From contig PWQX01000171.1 of NCBI GenBank assembly GCA_003556605.1, positions 1 to 33,679 on the forward strand: 33,679 nucleotides of DNA. The letters run 5' to 3'. The notes beneath the pieces were generated by a model. It searched no databases and was not told the DNA's origin. It saw only the letters and a list, made by a program, of their open reading frames with translations. Shown here one piece after another: positions 7,853 through 15,053 of the stretch. Position 1 is the stretch's first letter; each line of letters begins with the position of its first letter. Position numbers and translations under genes: made by a program. Origin of the DNA: Spirochaetaceae bacterium. Its GTDB lineage: Bacteria > Spirochaetota > Spirochaetia > DSM-27196 > SLAA01.

Positions 7853-7870
7853 TTGTGTGTATACTCACAA
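7853..7870. promoter_or_regulatory. Near-perfect palindrome upstream of the AraC-type regulator gene
   Basis: TTGTGTGTATACTCACAA is an 18-bp inverted repeat with a single mismatched pair, and one more C-G pair extends it on the outside (7852/7871). It covers the -35 region of the regulator promoter (-10 at 7887-7892), so a protein bound here would affect expression of the regulator. The binding factor is unknown. It does not resemble the GAAACCACA boxes proposed for the regulator itself. Confidence 0.45.
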
Positions 7871-7886
7871 GGTCCCACAACCGTGC

Positions 7887-7899
7887 TATACTAACGGTG
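7887..7899 (+). promoter_or_regulatory. -10 box giving a leaderless mRNA of the AraC-type regulator
   Basis: TATACT at 7887-7892 is followed by exactly 7 nt and then the ATG at 7900, so transcription would begin at or next to the start codon. No purine-rich ribosome-binding site can be fitted in. A weak -35 (CTCACA) lies at 7864-7869. The same -10, 7 nt, start arrangement recurs before three other genes in this window. Confidence 0.5.
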
Positions 7900-9012
7900 A
7901 TGAAGCAACTAGAATACGCCGAAAGCACCGCAACCGAGCCGCTGAATGCGTTTGCCGAAGTGCTTCATGCCGGCTACGAGAAATGTAATCCCAAGCACTA
8001 CGCAGCAATCCCACGCGACCATTACCTGCTGCACCTGGTCCTCGCCGGACAAGGGAAGGTGCGCGTCAGTTCAGACGTTTACAAGCTGCGCAGTCATCAG
8101 TGTTTTTTGATCCGTCCCGCTCAAGACCACGCCTACCAGGCCGACGCCGAGAACCCGTGGGAGTACATCTGGTTGGGGTTCGCGGGGGTTACCGATACGG
8201 TGCTGCACCAGACCTACGGGGTGCCCCCGCACGCCGCCGCCTTCACTCCGGCCTCCCCGGCCCGGCTTGAGTTCCACCTTCGCCGCATTCTCACCGCACT
8301 GCAGAGCCCCAACCCGCTCGAACAGTTGTACAGCCAAGCATTAGCCGTGCTGGCACTTGGGTGTCTGGGGGAGCACCACGGGGTTGCCGCCAACGGTCGT
8401 TCGCAGCCGGATTACGTCGACGAGGCGGTGTCGTACATTGAGTCGAACTACGCGAAGCTCAAGAACGTCCAATCGGTCGCCGATTACGTCGGGCTTGATC
8501 GCTCGTATTTTTCGAAGCTGTTCCAGGAGCGTACCGGAATCAGCGTCGGGAGCTTCCTCGCCGAAACGCGCATGAGCCACGCAAAACGCCTGCTGGTCGA
8601 CACCAATTACAAGGTCAACGTTATCGCCGAACTGGTGGGGTACGAGAATTACCAGTCGTTTGAGCGCCGATTCACCAGCCTCGTGGACATGTCGCCGACA
8701 GCGTTTCGCAGCCGGCCGGCCGGCGAGCGCGTGAAGGCCGGTAGGCTCACCACGACCGCCGCGAGAACACTCGCCGCGCCCCAGGCACGCACAATTGGCC
8801 CCAAGCCTATCGCAGCCGCACAGGACCCGCCGCCGGAGCCCCTGACACCGCCGGAATCGGATTCATCGGGCGGCCTGAGCGGTCACGACGAGCATACCTA
8901 CCGGGGCAAGTCTTTCGACCGCTCCGCCCCTCCCCAATCCGATGCGGCGGCGTTACTCAGCGGATCGCGCGGCTGCCCGTCATACATCAAACGCCGCAAA
9001 CGCCGCACCTGA
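7900..9012 (+). CDS. AraC-family transcriptional activator, MsmR/RafR-like
   Basis: Sugar-responsive DNA-binding protein, probably the activator of the alpha-galactoside genes around it. The product is 370 aa. Residues ~10-150 form an AraC-type cupin sensor domain with the MsmR-like stretch CFLIRPAQDHAYQADAENPW followed by EYIWLGFAG. Residues ~170-270 hold the two helix-turn-helix motifs: SVADYVGLDRSYFSKLFQER, then VIAELVGYENYQSFERRF and the closing MSPTAFR. A tail of about 100 residues follows that is rich in Pro, Ala, Ser and Arg. Normal family members end just after MSPTAFR, so the tail is odd. I chose the ATG at 7900 because it fits the family length, lies behind the terminator and follows a -10 box by 7 nt. 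A GTG at 7855 would lie upstream of that promoter. Its likely targets are the paired boxes at 4272-4310 and 10512-10550. Confidence 0.88.
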   Translation: MKQLEYAESTATEPLNAFAEVLHAGYEKCNPKHYAAIPRDHYLLHLVLAGQGKVRVSSDVYKLRSHQCFLIRPAQDHAYQADAENPWEYIWLGFAGVTDTVLHQTYGVPPHAAAFTPASPARLEFHLRRILTALQSPNPLEQLYSQALAVLALGCLGEHHGVAANGRSQPDYVDEAVSYIESNYAKLKNVQSVADYVGLDRSYFSKLFQERTGISVGSFLAETRMSHAKRLLVDTNYKVNVIAELVGYENYQSFERRFTSLVDMSPTAFRSRPAGERVKAGRLTTTAARTLAAPQARTIGPKPIAAAQDPPPEPLTPPESDSSGGLSGHDEHTYRGKSFDRSAPPQSDAAALLSGSRGCPSYIKRRKRRT

Positions 9013-9062
9013 ACTCTCGTCATATTGCACCGCTCGAAGTATCACGCGCTCATGGACGCCTG

Positions 9063-10400
9063 CTACCGGTAGAATCCTTCCGGAAGAAAATCGCGGTGCG
9101 CCTCGAACAGCTCGTCACACAGTGCCACGATATCGTCTAACGAGAGCTCGGCAGCCGTCAGCGGGTCTAACGCCGCGGCTTGATAGACGTTTGTCCGCTC
9201 CTGCGTTCGGGCTGCCTCCATCACTAGCATCTGCACATTGATATTGGTACGATTCAGCGCCGCGCATTGCTCGGGAAGAGCCCCAACGGCAACACCGTGT
9301 ACGCCGTTGTCGTCCACGAGGCAGGGGACTTCCACCACGCTGCCGGTTGGTAGGTTCGCGATATGCCCCGCGTTCAGTATGTTGCCGTGGACGCGGGTCG
9401 GTTCGCCGAAAACAATCCCCCTGATGATGTCGGCAGCGTACTCGATGGTACGCTCGTGCGCGATTGCCGGACTGGCAAGCAGCGCGGTGCGCATGTTGTC
9501 CCATTCTGCGACCTGCTCACGGCACCGGCGGGGATACTCATCCAACGGAATGCGGTAGCGGTCAATCAGTTCCGGGTAGCCGGTTTTGATCCACCACGGC
9601 GTGTACTCGGCGTTGTGCTCCGACGACTCGGTAGTGTAATACCCGAACGTGTTTAGAACCGACAGTCGCACGAGATCGTCGGTCTTGGTTTCCTCGCAGT
9701 GCTGCGCCGCCGCGACGATCTCTCGCGCCCTCCGCCGGGCCTCGGGGTAGATGTCCTGTTCACCGTCACGGAGGCTCAGCAACCACGCCATGTGATTGAT
9801 TCCGGCGACTTCCCAGCGGGGATCCTCGGCCTCGAGGTCAACCGCTTCCAGGAGCTCCTCGGCGCAGCGCTGCACCGAGTGGCACAGCCCCACTGTCTTG
9901 ACCGCAGTCTCACGCAGCATCGCCCCGGTGCAGATCGCCATCGGGTTGGTGTAGTTCAGAAACCAGGCGTTGGGGCAGACCGCGGCTATATCGGCGCCGA
10001 TCTCCCACATCGGCGGAACGGTACGCAACCCGCGGAAGATCCCGCCGATACCCAGCGTATCGCCGATCGTTTGGCGCAGTCCGTACTTCTTGGGAATCTC
10101 AAAGTCGCGCACCGTGCCCGGGTCATATCCTCCAACTTGAATAGCATTAATAACGAAGTCTGCACCACGCAAGGCATCACGGCGATTCTCAGGGCCCACA
10201 TAGCCGTATACGCTCGCCCGACCGGCATTGATGCCGGTGTTGAGCGTGCGAACCAGACGAAGCGAGTCGTCGAGACGCCCGGCATCAATATCGTAGAGCG
10301 CTATCTCAACATCGTGTAAACCGTCTTCGAGCAAGATATCGCCGATGATATTCTTCGCAAATACAGTGCTACCGGCCCCGATGAAGCTGATCTTTACCAT
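9063..10400 (-). CDS. melA: Alpha-galactosidase, glycoside hydrolase family 4 (MelA type)
   Basis: Cytoplasmic NAD- and Mn-dependent glycosidase that cleaves alpha-galactosides such as melibiose by an oxidation/elimination route. The product is 445 aa. It has an N-terminal Rossmann motif GAGSTVFAKNI, then NYTNPMA, the metal-binding Cys173 in GLCHSVQ and His203 in GINHMAW. The CHSVQ form is that of MelA/galacturonidase-type GH4 enzymes acting on unphosphorylated substrates, whereas 6-phosphoglycosidases have a different motif there. This agrees with an ABC importer rather than a PTS. I chose the ATG at 10400, not 10415, because GGAGG sits 5 nt before it. The gene has its own promoter with the same boxes as the importer operon and converges with the regulator gene, 50 bp apart. 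An alpha-galacturonidase activity is the main alternative. Confidence 0.88.
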   Translation of the reverse strand: MVKISFIGAGSTVFAKNIIGDILLEDGLHDVEIALYDIDAGRLDDSLRLVRTLNTGINAGRASVYGYVGPENRRDALRGADFVINAIQVGGYDPGTVRDFEIPKKYGLRQTIGDTLGIGGIFRGLRTVPPMWEIGADIAAVCPNAWFLNYTNPMAICTGAMLRETAVKTVGLCHSVQRCAEELLEAVDLEAEDPRWEVAGINHMAWLLSLRDGEQDIYPEARRRAREIVAAAQHCEETKTDDLVRLSVLNTFGYYTTESSEHNAEYTPWWIKTGYPELIDRYRIPLDEYPRRCREQVAEWDNMRTALLASPAIAHERTIEYAADIIRGIVFGEPTRVHGNILNAGHIANLPTGSVVEVPCLVDDNGVHGVAVGALPEQCAALNRTNINVQMLVMEAARTQERTNVYQAAALDPLTAAELSLDDIVALCDELFEAHRDFLPEGFYR

Positions 10401-10439
10401 CACATCCTCCGTCATTCCGCCGCTTCGAAAGTCCGCGCA

Positions 10440-10471
10440 ACAGCCGTACAGCCTATACAGCCTATACAGCC
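10440..10471. repeat. Four ACAGCC repeats in the GH4 leader
   Basis: ACAGCC occurs at 10440, 10448, 10457 and 10466 (period 8-9 bp; the last units read TATACAGCC). The array lies between the predicted GH4 transcription start (about 10505) and the start codon, so the mRNA would carry four GGCTGT units. It could be a protein site or simply a slipped repeat. Confidence 0.6.
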
Positions 10472-10511
10472 GCTAAACGATCACACGCTACGCCATATCG
10501 CGGCCGGGAGC

Positions 10512-10550
10512 TATGTAAATGTGTTTCTCTGCAACACGAAATGTGGTTTC
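10512..10550 (-). promoter_or_regulatory. Activator-type promoter of the GH4 alpha-galactosidase gene
   Basis: On the minus strand GAAACCACATTT begins at 10550. A second, imperfect half-site, GAAACACATTT, begins at 10527 and runs into TACATA (10517-10512), the -10 box. The distance from the first G of the upstream box to the -10 is 33 bp, identical to the importer promoter at 4272-4310, and TTTACATA is also identical. There is no good -35. The predicted leader is about 105 nt. Confidence 0.7.
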
Positions 10551-10578
10551 GCGCCTGCGACCGCGCCTCCGTATTCGT

Positions 10579-11823
10579 CTACACGTGGTAGCGACGGGCA
10601 AGCATCATCACCGCCGCGGCAATCGCAGCGACGACGGATCCCAGCACGAACCAGCTCAGCGTGTAGTCACCGCTGATGTCCGCCAACAGGCCGAAGATCG
10701 GCGCCGCGAGCACGATGCCGGTGCGAGTAAACACCACCGCGACGCCGGTGGCGACACCGGTGCGCTGCGGCGGGCTCAACTCACTGATGGTGGTCAGATA
10801 TAAGCTCGGCATCCCCAACACGCAGAAGCCGAGCAACAGCGAAACCCCCAAGACCCCGCCGAGCGGGAGGTAGCCCGGCGCGACGAAGGCTGCCATCACG
10901 AACGCCAAGACCGATGTAGACAGCGAAAGCAGCAGCAGACCCCGCCGGCGCCGCCGGCCCAGAAGCTTGTCGTTGATGACACCCCACGAAGGCTGACCGA
11001 CCACGCCACCGACGTGAAACGCCGAAAGCCCCAGCCCCGCATGCGCCGGGCTGTAGCCTAAGTCCTGATTCAGAAACAGCGCCATGTGCGCGGTCGCGCT
11101 CGAGAGCCCAATGCCGAATACCATTCCGATCAGGCAGATTAGCAAGAACGGGCGATTCGCGAGCAACTGCTTGAGATCGTCCTTCAATGATGTCTTGCCT
11201 GCGTCTCCCGCGCTGCTGCCGCCTTGCGGCTCGGGTTCCGGCACCGCCGCCCATCGGTAGCTCCGTAGAATAACGGCGGAGACCACCAGCGCAACTAACC
11301 CACCCACCGAAAGCACTGCGCGCCATCCGTAAGTTTCCGCAAAATACGGCATCAACGCCGTTCCGAATAACGCGCCCGAACCGCCGACTCCGTGCGCAAT
11401 TCCCATCGCTCCGGCACGCCGGCGGCTGGAGACGTTCTCCATCACACCCTTGCTTACCGACGGAGTAATAAGACTGAAGGCGACGCCGGTCACAAATGCC
11501 AGCGCCAGGATCACCTGATACGCGGGAGAGAAGGAGTGCAGCAGCATCATCGCCCCAACCACCCCGGTACCGATGACGAGTCCGCGGCGGGTGCCCAGGC
11601 GATCGACAATACGACCGGAGAACACCGCGATTACAGTCGCGCTCAAGAAGTAGAAGCTGGTGTACAGCCCCGCCTGCGCCCCGCTTATCGTGAACTCCGC
11701 GCGGACGAGCGGCATCATGCCGACGAAGCCTTGAATGTTGAGCGTAATCGCGATATAGGCCGATGAGAGCAGAAGCAGCACGACTGCCGGCTTGCCGGAG
11801 TTCACCGGAGCGTTCCTTATCAT
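10579..11823 (-). CDS. MFS transporter (organic anion/sugar-acid type)
   Basis: This is a 12-helix cytoplasmic-membrane porter of 414 aa. The loop 2-3 motif reads GRIVDRLGTRRGL (family G-x-x-x-D-R-x-G-R-R). A polar central loop follows helix 6 (about residues 190-225), and the second half repeats the motif more weakly (GVINDKLLGRRRRRGL). The substrate is unknown. The class II aldolase gene lies 54 bp upstream on the same strand, so uptake of the aldolase pathway's substrate is a reasonable guess. The ATG at 11823 has AAGGA 8 nt before it. Upstream is a perfect tandem 9-bp repeat that may be a regulatory site. It ends 178 bp before the GH4 start, and that gap holds the GH4 promoter, so the two are transcribed separately. 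Confidence 0.88.
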   Translation of the reverse strand: MIRNAPVNSGKPAVVLLLLSSAYIAITLNIQGFVGMMPLVRAEFTISGAQAGLYTSFYFLSATVIAVFSGRIVDRLGTRRGLVIGTGVVGAMMLLHSFSPAYQVILALAFVTGVAFSLITPSVSKGVMENVSSRRRAGAMGIAHGVGGSGALFGTALMPYFAETYGWRAVLSVGGLVALVVSAVILRSYRWAAVPEPEPQGGSSAGDAGKTSLKDDLKQLLANRPFLLICLIGMVFGIGLSSATAHMALFLNQDLGYSPAHAGLGLSAFHVGGVVGQPSWGVINDKLLGRRRRRGLLLLSLSTSVLAFVMAAFVAPGYLPLGGVLGVSLLLGFCVLGMPSLYLTTISELSPPQRTGVATGVAVVFTRTGIVLAAPIFGLLADISGDYTLSWFVLGSVVAAIAAAVMMLARRYHV

Positions 11824-11834
11824 GCGGTGCGTCC

Positions 11835-11852
11835 TTATGCAAGTTATGCAAG
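11835..11852. repeat. Perfect tandem 9-bp repeat before the MFS gene
   Basis: TTATGCAAG occurs twice in direct succession (11835-11843 and 11844-11852), 12 bp upstream of the MFS start and inside the short gap behind the aldolase gene. On the coding strand this is CTTGCATAA twice, and the second copy merges with the AAGGA ribosome-binding site. It could be an operator or a translational control site. Confidence 0.5.
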
Positions 11853-11877
11853 TACGGTTTCCGAGCCGCTGCGGGTG

Positions 11878-12537
11878 CTACCGAGCGCGCTTGCGCGGCT
11901 GCTGCCGATACCCCTGGAAACGCCGTTGGAGACTGCACATCTCTTCAGGGGGCAACAGCACCGGCTTACCGATGCTTACGGCACGATAATACACACCGGC
12001 GAGAAACTCAATCTCCTCGGCGATGTAAAAGGCCGCTGCCAACGACTCCGCTCCGCAGAGCATACCGTGATTTTGCAGCAGGACAGCGTACCGGTCCACC
12101 ATGGCCTGCAACGTGACCTCGGCGAGCTCGGCGGTTCCGAAAGAGGCATACGGCGCACAGCGTACGTCCTGACCCGCAAGGGCAACGAGATAGTGATGCG
12201 CGGGTATTCCCCACCCTAGACACGAAAGGGTTGTGCAGTAGGGCGGATGGGCGTGCACTACGGCGTTGATATCCGATCGGTTCTTGTAAAAGACGGCGTG
12301 CATTCGGTATTCCGAAGACATCTTGCGGTCACCTTCAACGACCGCACCGTCGAGGTCGGCGACAACCACGTCTTCAGGCAGCGTGTGAAAGTAATCGAGC
12401 CCGCTCGGAGAGATAAGCATCAACCCCGAATCAGGATCAAAGATACTGAGGTTTCCGCCGGTGCCTTTGGTGAGTCCGCTGGTGACCAGCTTTTTGCCGT
12501 ACGCTACGATCTGTTCCCGCTCTCCCCGGAATCGCAT
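11878..12537 (-). CDS. Class II aldolase/adducin family protein (FucA-like)
   Basis: Zinc-dependent sugar-phosphate aldolase or epimerase, most like L-fuculose-1-phosphate aldolase (products dihydroxyacetone phosphate and an aldehyde). The 219-aa length is right for the family. Visible residues are GTGGNLS (phosphate loop, 26-32), SPSG, the catalytic Glu76 in MSSEYRMH, the zinc ligands His95 and His97 in HAHPPY, and His157 in LLQNHG. These lie at nearly the same positions as in E. coli FucA. The C-terminus is short and basic. A GAGGGGGG ribosome-binding site precedes the ATG at 12537. The DNA methyltransferase gene ends only 27 bp upstream on the same strand and the MFS gene follows 54 bp downstream. 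No kinase or isomerase for a fucose or rhamnose pathway is adjacent, so the exact substrate is open. Confidence 0.88.
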   Translation of the reverse strand: MRFRGEREQIVAYGKKLVTSGLTKGTGGNLSIFDPDSGLMLISPSGLDYFHTLPEDVVVADLDGAVVEGDRKMSSEYRMHAVFYKNRSDINAVVHAHPPYCTTLSCLGWGIPAHHYLVALAGQDVRCAPYASFGTAELAEVTLQAMVDRYAVLLQNHGMLCGAESLAAAFYIAEEIEFLAGVYYRAVSIGKPVLLPPEEMCSLQRRFQGYRQQPRKRAR

Positions 12538-12564
12538 ACAGCCCCCCCTCGCAGATACTGCCGG

Positions 12565-13761
12565 TTAGTCGTCGATAGGGAGCGCCAATTGGCCGCAGTT
12601 GCCCTCGGCACGTGCCGTCGCTGCAGCGCGCAGCTGTGCGTTCCCCGTCCCGGTTTGCTCGTCCGGGCGTCCGGCCGACCCGCCGGTGTTCTGCGCGGCA
12701 AAACCCGGCAGCCATGGCGGCAATTGCAGCGGCTTGTGCGCCGCCTGAAAAGTAGTCGCACCGATCTTTCGAACCGCCGTCGGAACGGTCAGCTGCAGTT
12801 CAGTCTCCTGCCGTGTCATCACTGGAAACCCATGAGGAGTGTTCTCGTGCTGCGGTGGCTTGCCTTCCTCGGTGCGCCGTGAAACGAACTCCCGGTGCGC
12901 ATTCACACGCTCGAACACCCGAGCGCTGCCGGCCTCGGGCGCAGCGTTAATCGTCTGCTCAATTACGGGCTCAAACGCGGGATCGCTTTCGTAGCCCACC
13001 GTGCTGCGGGCTGCCGCAATCCCGGCGGCCATCGTGGTACCCGTGCCGACAAAGGGATCAAGCACGGTGTCTCCCTGCAGGCTGTACATATTGATCAGCC
13101 GATAAGCCAGCTCAAACGGAAAAGCACCGCTGCGCGCCCGCTGCGTTCCGTTTCCCAGCTCCTGCCGGATACCTTTGAAGCTCCATACATCCGAAAACCA
13201 CTCGTTGCGCTCTTCCCAGAAGAAAGCGCTGCGCCGGCGGCGAGCTTTGCCGGCTTCCCCAAACTCGCGCTTCTCACCCTTGCGAAAAACGAGAATATAC
13301 TCGTGCTCCAGGGTCACATACGCGCCGGCCGGCAGCATACCCGAGCCCATGAACTTATTCGGTGCGTTCGTCTGTTTGCGCCACAGGATCACGGGAAGCG
13401 ACCGCAGGCCTAGCTGCCGGCAGCGTTGAATCACGCGCGAATGATTCGGGTAGAGTTGAAAGCCGGTGCCGAGCGTTCGCGTCGCATCGCCGATATTGAT
13501 ACAGGCAAACCCGCCGGGCACCAGCACGCGAGCGCACTCCGCCCAGACTGCATCCAGCACTGCGTGCATCAACTCAAACGCCGTAACTCCGTCGCCCGCT
13601 TCCAAGGCCTTGCCGACACCGGGAGCCTGTTCGGCGAAGCTCGCGTCCCACATCTCGATCATCGGGTACGGTGGCGAAGTCAGGACAAGCTCTACCGATG
13701 CGTCGGAAAGCTCGCCGAGCGAACAGCCGCTGCGAAAATATGCCGTGTGCGTCGAAGTCAT
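12565..13761 (-). CDS. Orphan DNA methyltransferase, beta-class N4/N6 type
   Basis: Transfers a methyl group from SAM to an exocyclic amino group of cytosine (N4) or adenine (N6) in DNA. The product is 398 aa. Catalytic motif IV, TSPPYP, is at residues 28-33, and the SAM-binding motif LDPFVGTGTT comes about 200 residues later. This IV-before-I order defines the beta class. S-P-P-Y favours N4-cytosine but does not prove it. After the catalytic domain comes a tail of about 100 residues rich in Gln, Thr, Ala and Pro with no recognisable domain. I chose the ATG at 13761 because the upstream ATG at 13773 lies inside the -10 box TATGCT, which is 7 nt before 13761. No restriction endonuclease gene is next to it, so it is an orphan in this window and may act in regulation or phage protection. 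Confidence 0.85.
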   Translation of the reverse strand: MTSTHTAYFRSGCSLGELSDASVELVLTSPPYPMIEMWDASFAEQAPGVGKALEAGDGVTAFELMHAVLDAVWAECARVLVPGGFACINIGDATRTLGTGFQLYPNHSRVIQRCRQLGLRSLPVILWRKQTNAPNKFMGSGMLPAGAYVTLEHEYILVFRKGEKREFGEAGKARRRRSAFFWEERNEWFSDVWSFKGIRQELGNGTQRARSGAFPFELAYRLINMYSLQGDTVLDPFVGTGTTMAAGIAAARSTVGYESDPAFEPVIEQTINAAPEAGSARVFERVNAHREFVSRRTEEGKPPQHENTPHGFPVMTRQETELQLTVPTAVRKIGATTFQAAHKPLQLPPWLPGFAAQNTGGSAGRPDEQTGTGNAQLRAAATARAEGNCGQLALPIDD

Positions 13762-13768
13762 GAGCCAC

Positions 13769-13774
13769 AGCATA
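13769..13774 (-). promoter_or_regulatory. -10 box giving a leaderless methyltransferase mRNA
   Basis: On the minus strand TATGCT is followed by 7 nt (GTGGCTC) and the ATG at 13761. There is no ribosome-binding site. The -35 region is GC-rich and poor (CTGGCG at an 18-nt spacer). The spacing equals that of three other genes here. Confidence 0.45.
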
Positions 13775-13840
13775 ACAGGCTTCGCGCGCGCCCGCCAGTC
13801 ATCTTACGGAAAGCAGTGATTTGATGTACTATTGGTGCTG

Positions 13841-13880
13841 TTACCATCAACCAACCGATAATGGTACTATGCACCGTACC
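13841..13880 (+). promoter_or_regulatory. NicO gene promoter with nested inverted repeats
   Basis: TTACCA (13841-13846), an 18-nt spacer and TACTAT (13865-13870) make a plausible promoter for the exporter gene. Two inverted repeats overlap it: TACCAT (13842-13847) with ATGGTA (13861-13866), and GGTAC (13863-13867) with GTACC (13876-13880). This is a good position for a metal-responsive repressor. The half-sites do not match the NikR operator I know (GTATGA/TCATAC). The leader is about 46 nt and ends in a GGAGGG ribosome-binding site. Confidence 0.45.
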
Positions 13881-13923
13881 GGCACGAAGGAAACCGTGTC
13901 GGCATTAAGACCGGAGGGCGGCC

Positions 13924-15003
13924 ATGACACTGAAACATATCGTAGCGTGCCTACTGCTCGGCAGCCTGGTACTTTCGGCCCATGCGCAGCAGAACCCGTT
14001 CACCGGACGCCCGGCCCCCGGAGGGCAACCCGGCGCCGACCCCGCGCCCCCCCGCAGTGCGGACGCCGACGCACCCGACACGGCTCAACCGAGCACAGGT
14101 GAGGAACGCTCGCGAGTTTCGCTACTCCCGAATACCCGCAGCGTATTTCCGCGGCTCACCTCGGCGCTGGAACAGCGCCAGCGCGAGCTTCACACCTGGA
14201 TCGGCGCATTGATACGCGGTGAGAGTGCTCGCTCCGCGAGCAGTCCCGGCGCCGGTCTCGCAGTCATAGGCCTTGCGGCTTTCCTCTACGGCATGGTGCA
14301 CGCCGCTTTACCCGGCCATCGCAAGATACTGTTGGTGTCGTACTTCGTTTCTCAAGACGCGCTCATCAGACACGGCGTGCTCGCCGGAATCGGCGTCGCA
14401 ATACTACATTCGGGAGTCGCTACTGCGATCATACTCGGCGCCTACTTCCTGATCGGCGGATCGGTTTCCGCCGCTATTGATACCTCCGGCGCCTATCTCA
14501 ACGCCGTAACCGCCGGCATGATCGTGCTCCTCGGAGCAGTCATACTCGCGGCCAAACTCCGCGAGGTAGCACTCCATCTGCGTGCCGCGCGCAACCGGCG
14601 CTCAGAAGCAAACGGCGCCGGTGGGCACAAGCCCTGCGCACACCACGGCCACCACGAACACGATGAAGACCGGTTCAGGATCGTGCAACGGTTTCAGCAC
14701 CGCATCGGTTTGCTTCCGGCCATTGTCCTTTCGGCGGTGATCCCGTGTCCCGGGTCGGCGTTGATTCTGATGTTCGCAATCTCGCTCGGCGCGGTGTGGT
14801 TGGGGCTGTATGCGGTAGTGGTATTCTCGATCGGCATGGCCCTCACGCTCAGTGCGGTGTCGATCGCCGCTATCGCACTGAAACGCGGAACGCTCAGCGC
14901 GTTCGACGGACCGTTCGGCGAAGCATTGCACATTGGGCTCGAGACCTTCGGCGCGCTGATATTGGTGCTTTTCGGCACCTCGCTCCTGCTCCCGTATCTC
15001 TGA
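13924..15003 (+). CDS. Nickel/cobalt transporter, NicO (RcnA-like) family
   Basis: Membrane protein that exports, or less likely imports, Ni(II)/Co(II). The product is 359 aa. An N-terminal signal peptide ending in SAHAQ is followed by a Pro- and Gly-rich extracytoplasmic stretch of about 80 residues. Helices follow, with the NicO signature GMVHAALPGHRK near residue 122 and a second conserved segment IPCPGSALILM in the second half. Between them, at about residues 233-249, is a histidine-rich cytoplasmic-type loop, HKPCAHHGHHEHDED, as in RcnA, likely to bind metal. About six to seven hydrophobic segments are visible. The ATG is preceded by GGAGGG. It is monocistronic, its promoter carries overlapping inverted repeats, and it converges with the UbiB-family gene 50 bp downstream. 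Confidence 0.88.
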   Translation: MTLKHIVACLLLGSLVLSAHAQQNPFTGRPAPGGQPGADPAPPRSADADAPDTAQPSTGEERSRVSLLPNTRSVFPRLTSALEQRQRELHTWIGALIRGESARSASSPGAGLAVIGLAAFLYGMVHAALPGHRKILLVSYFVSQDALIRHGVLAGIGVAILHSGVATAIILGAYFLIGGSVSAAIDTSGAYLNAVTAGMIVLLGAVILAAKLREVALHLRAARNRRSEANGAGGHKPCAHHGHHEHDEDRFRIVQRFQHRIGLLPAIVLSAVIPCPGSALILMFAISLGAVWLGLYAVVVFSIGMALTLSAVSIAAIALKRGTLSAFDGPFGEALHIGLETFGALILVLFGTSLLLPYL

Positions 15004-15053
15004 GGATGAGCGGCAGGTTCCGCGCGCCCCTTGCTGCACGCGTGAAACCGGGG

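Noticed and set aside
7855-7899. GTG at 7855 as start of the AraC-type regulator
   Set aside because: It lies upstream of the predicted promoter and would add 15 residues unlike the family.
10781-11938. Minus-strand open frame of about 385 codons over the MFS gene
   Set aside because: It is a frame-shifted shadow of the MFS transporter with Arg/Gly/Ala-rich sequence and no helices.
12565-13761. The DNA methyltransferase as part of an anti-phage defence island
   Set aside because: The flanking genes are an aldolase and a metal exporter. No endonuclease, toxin or other defence gene is visible.
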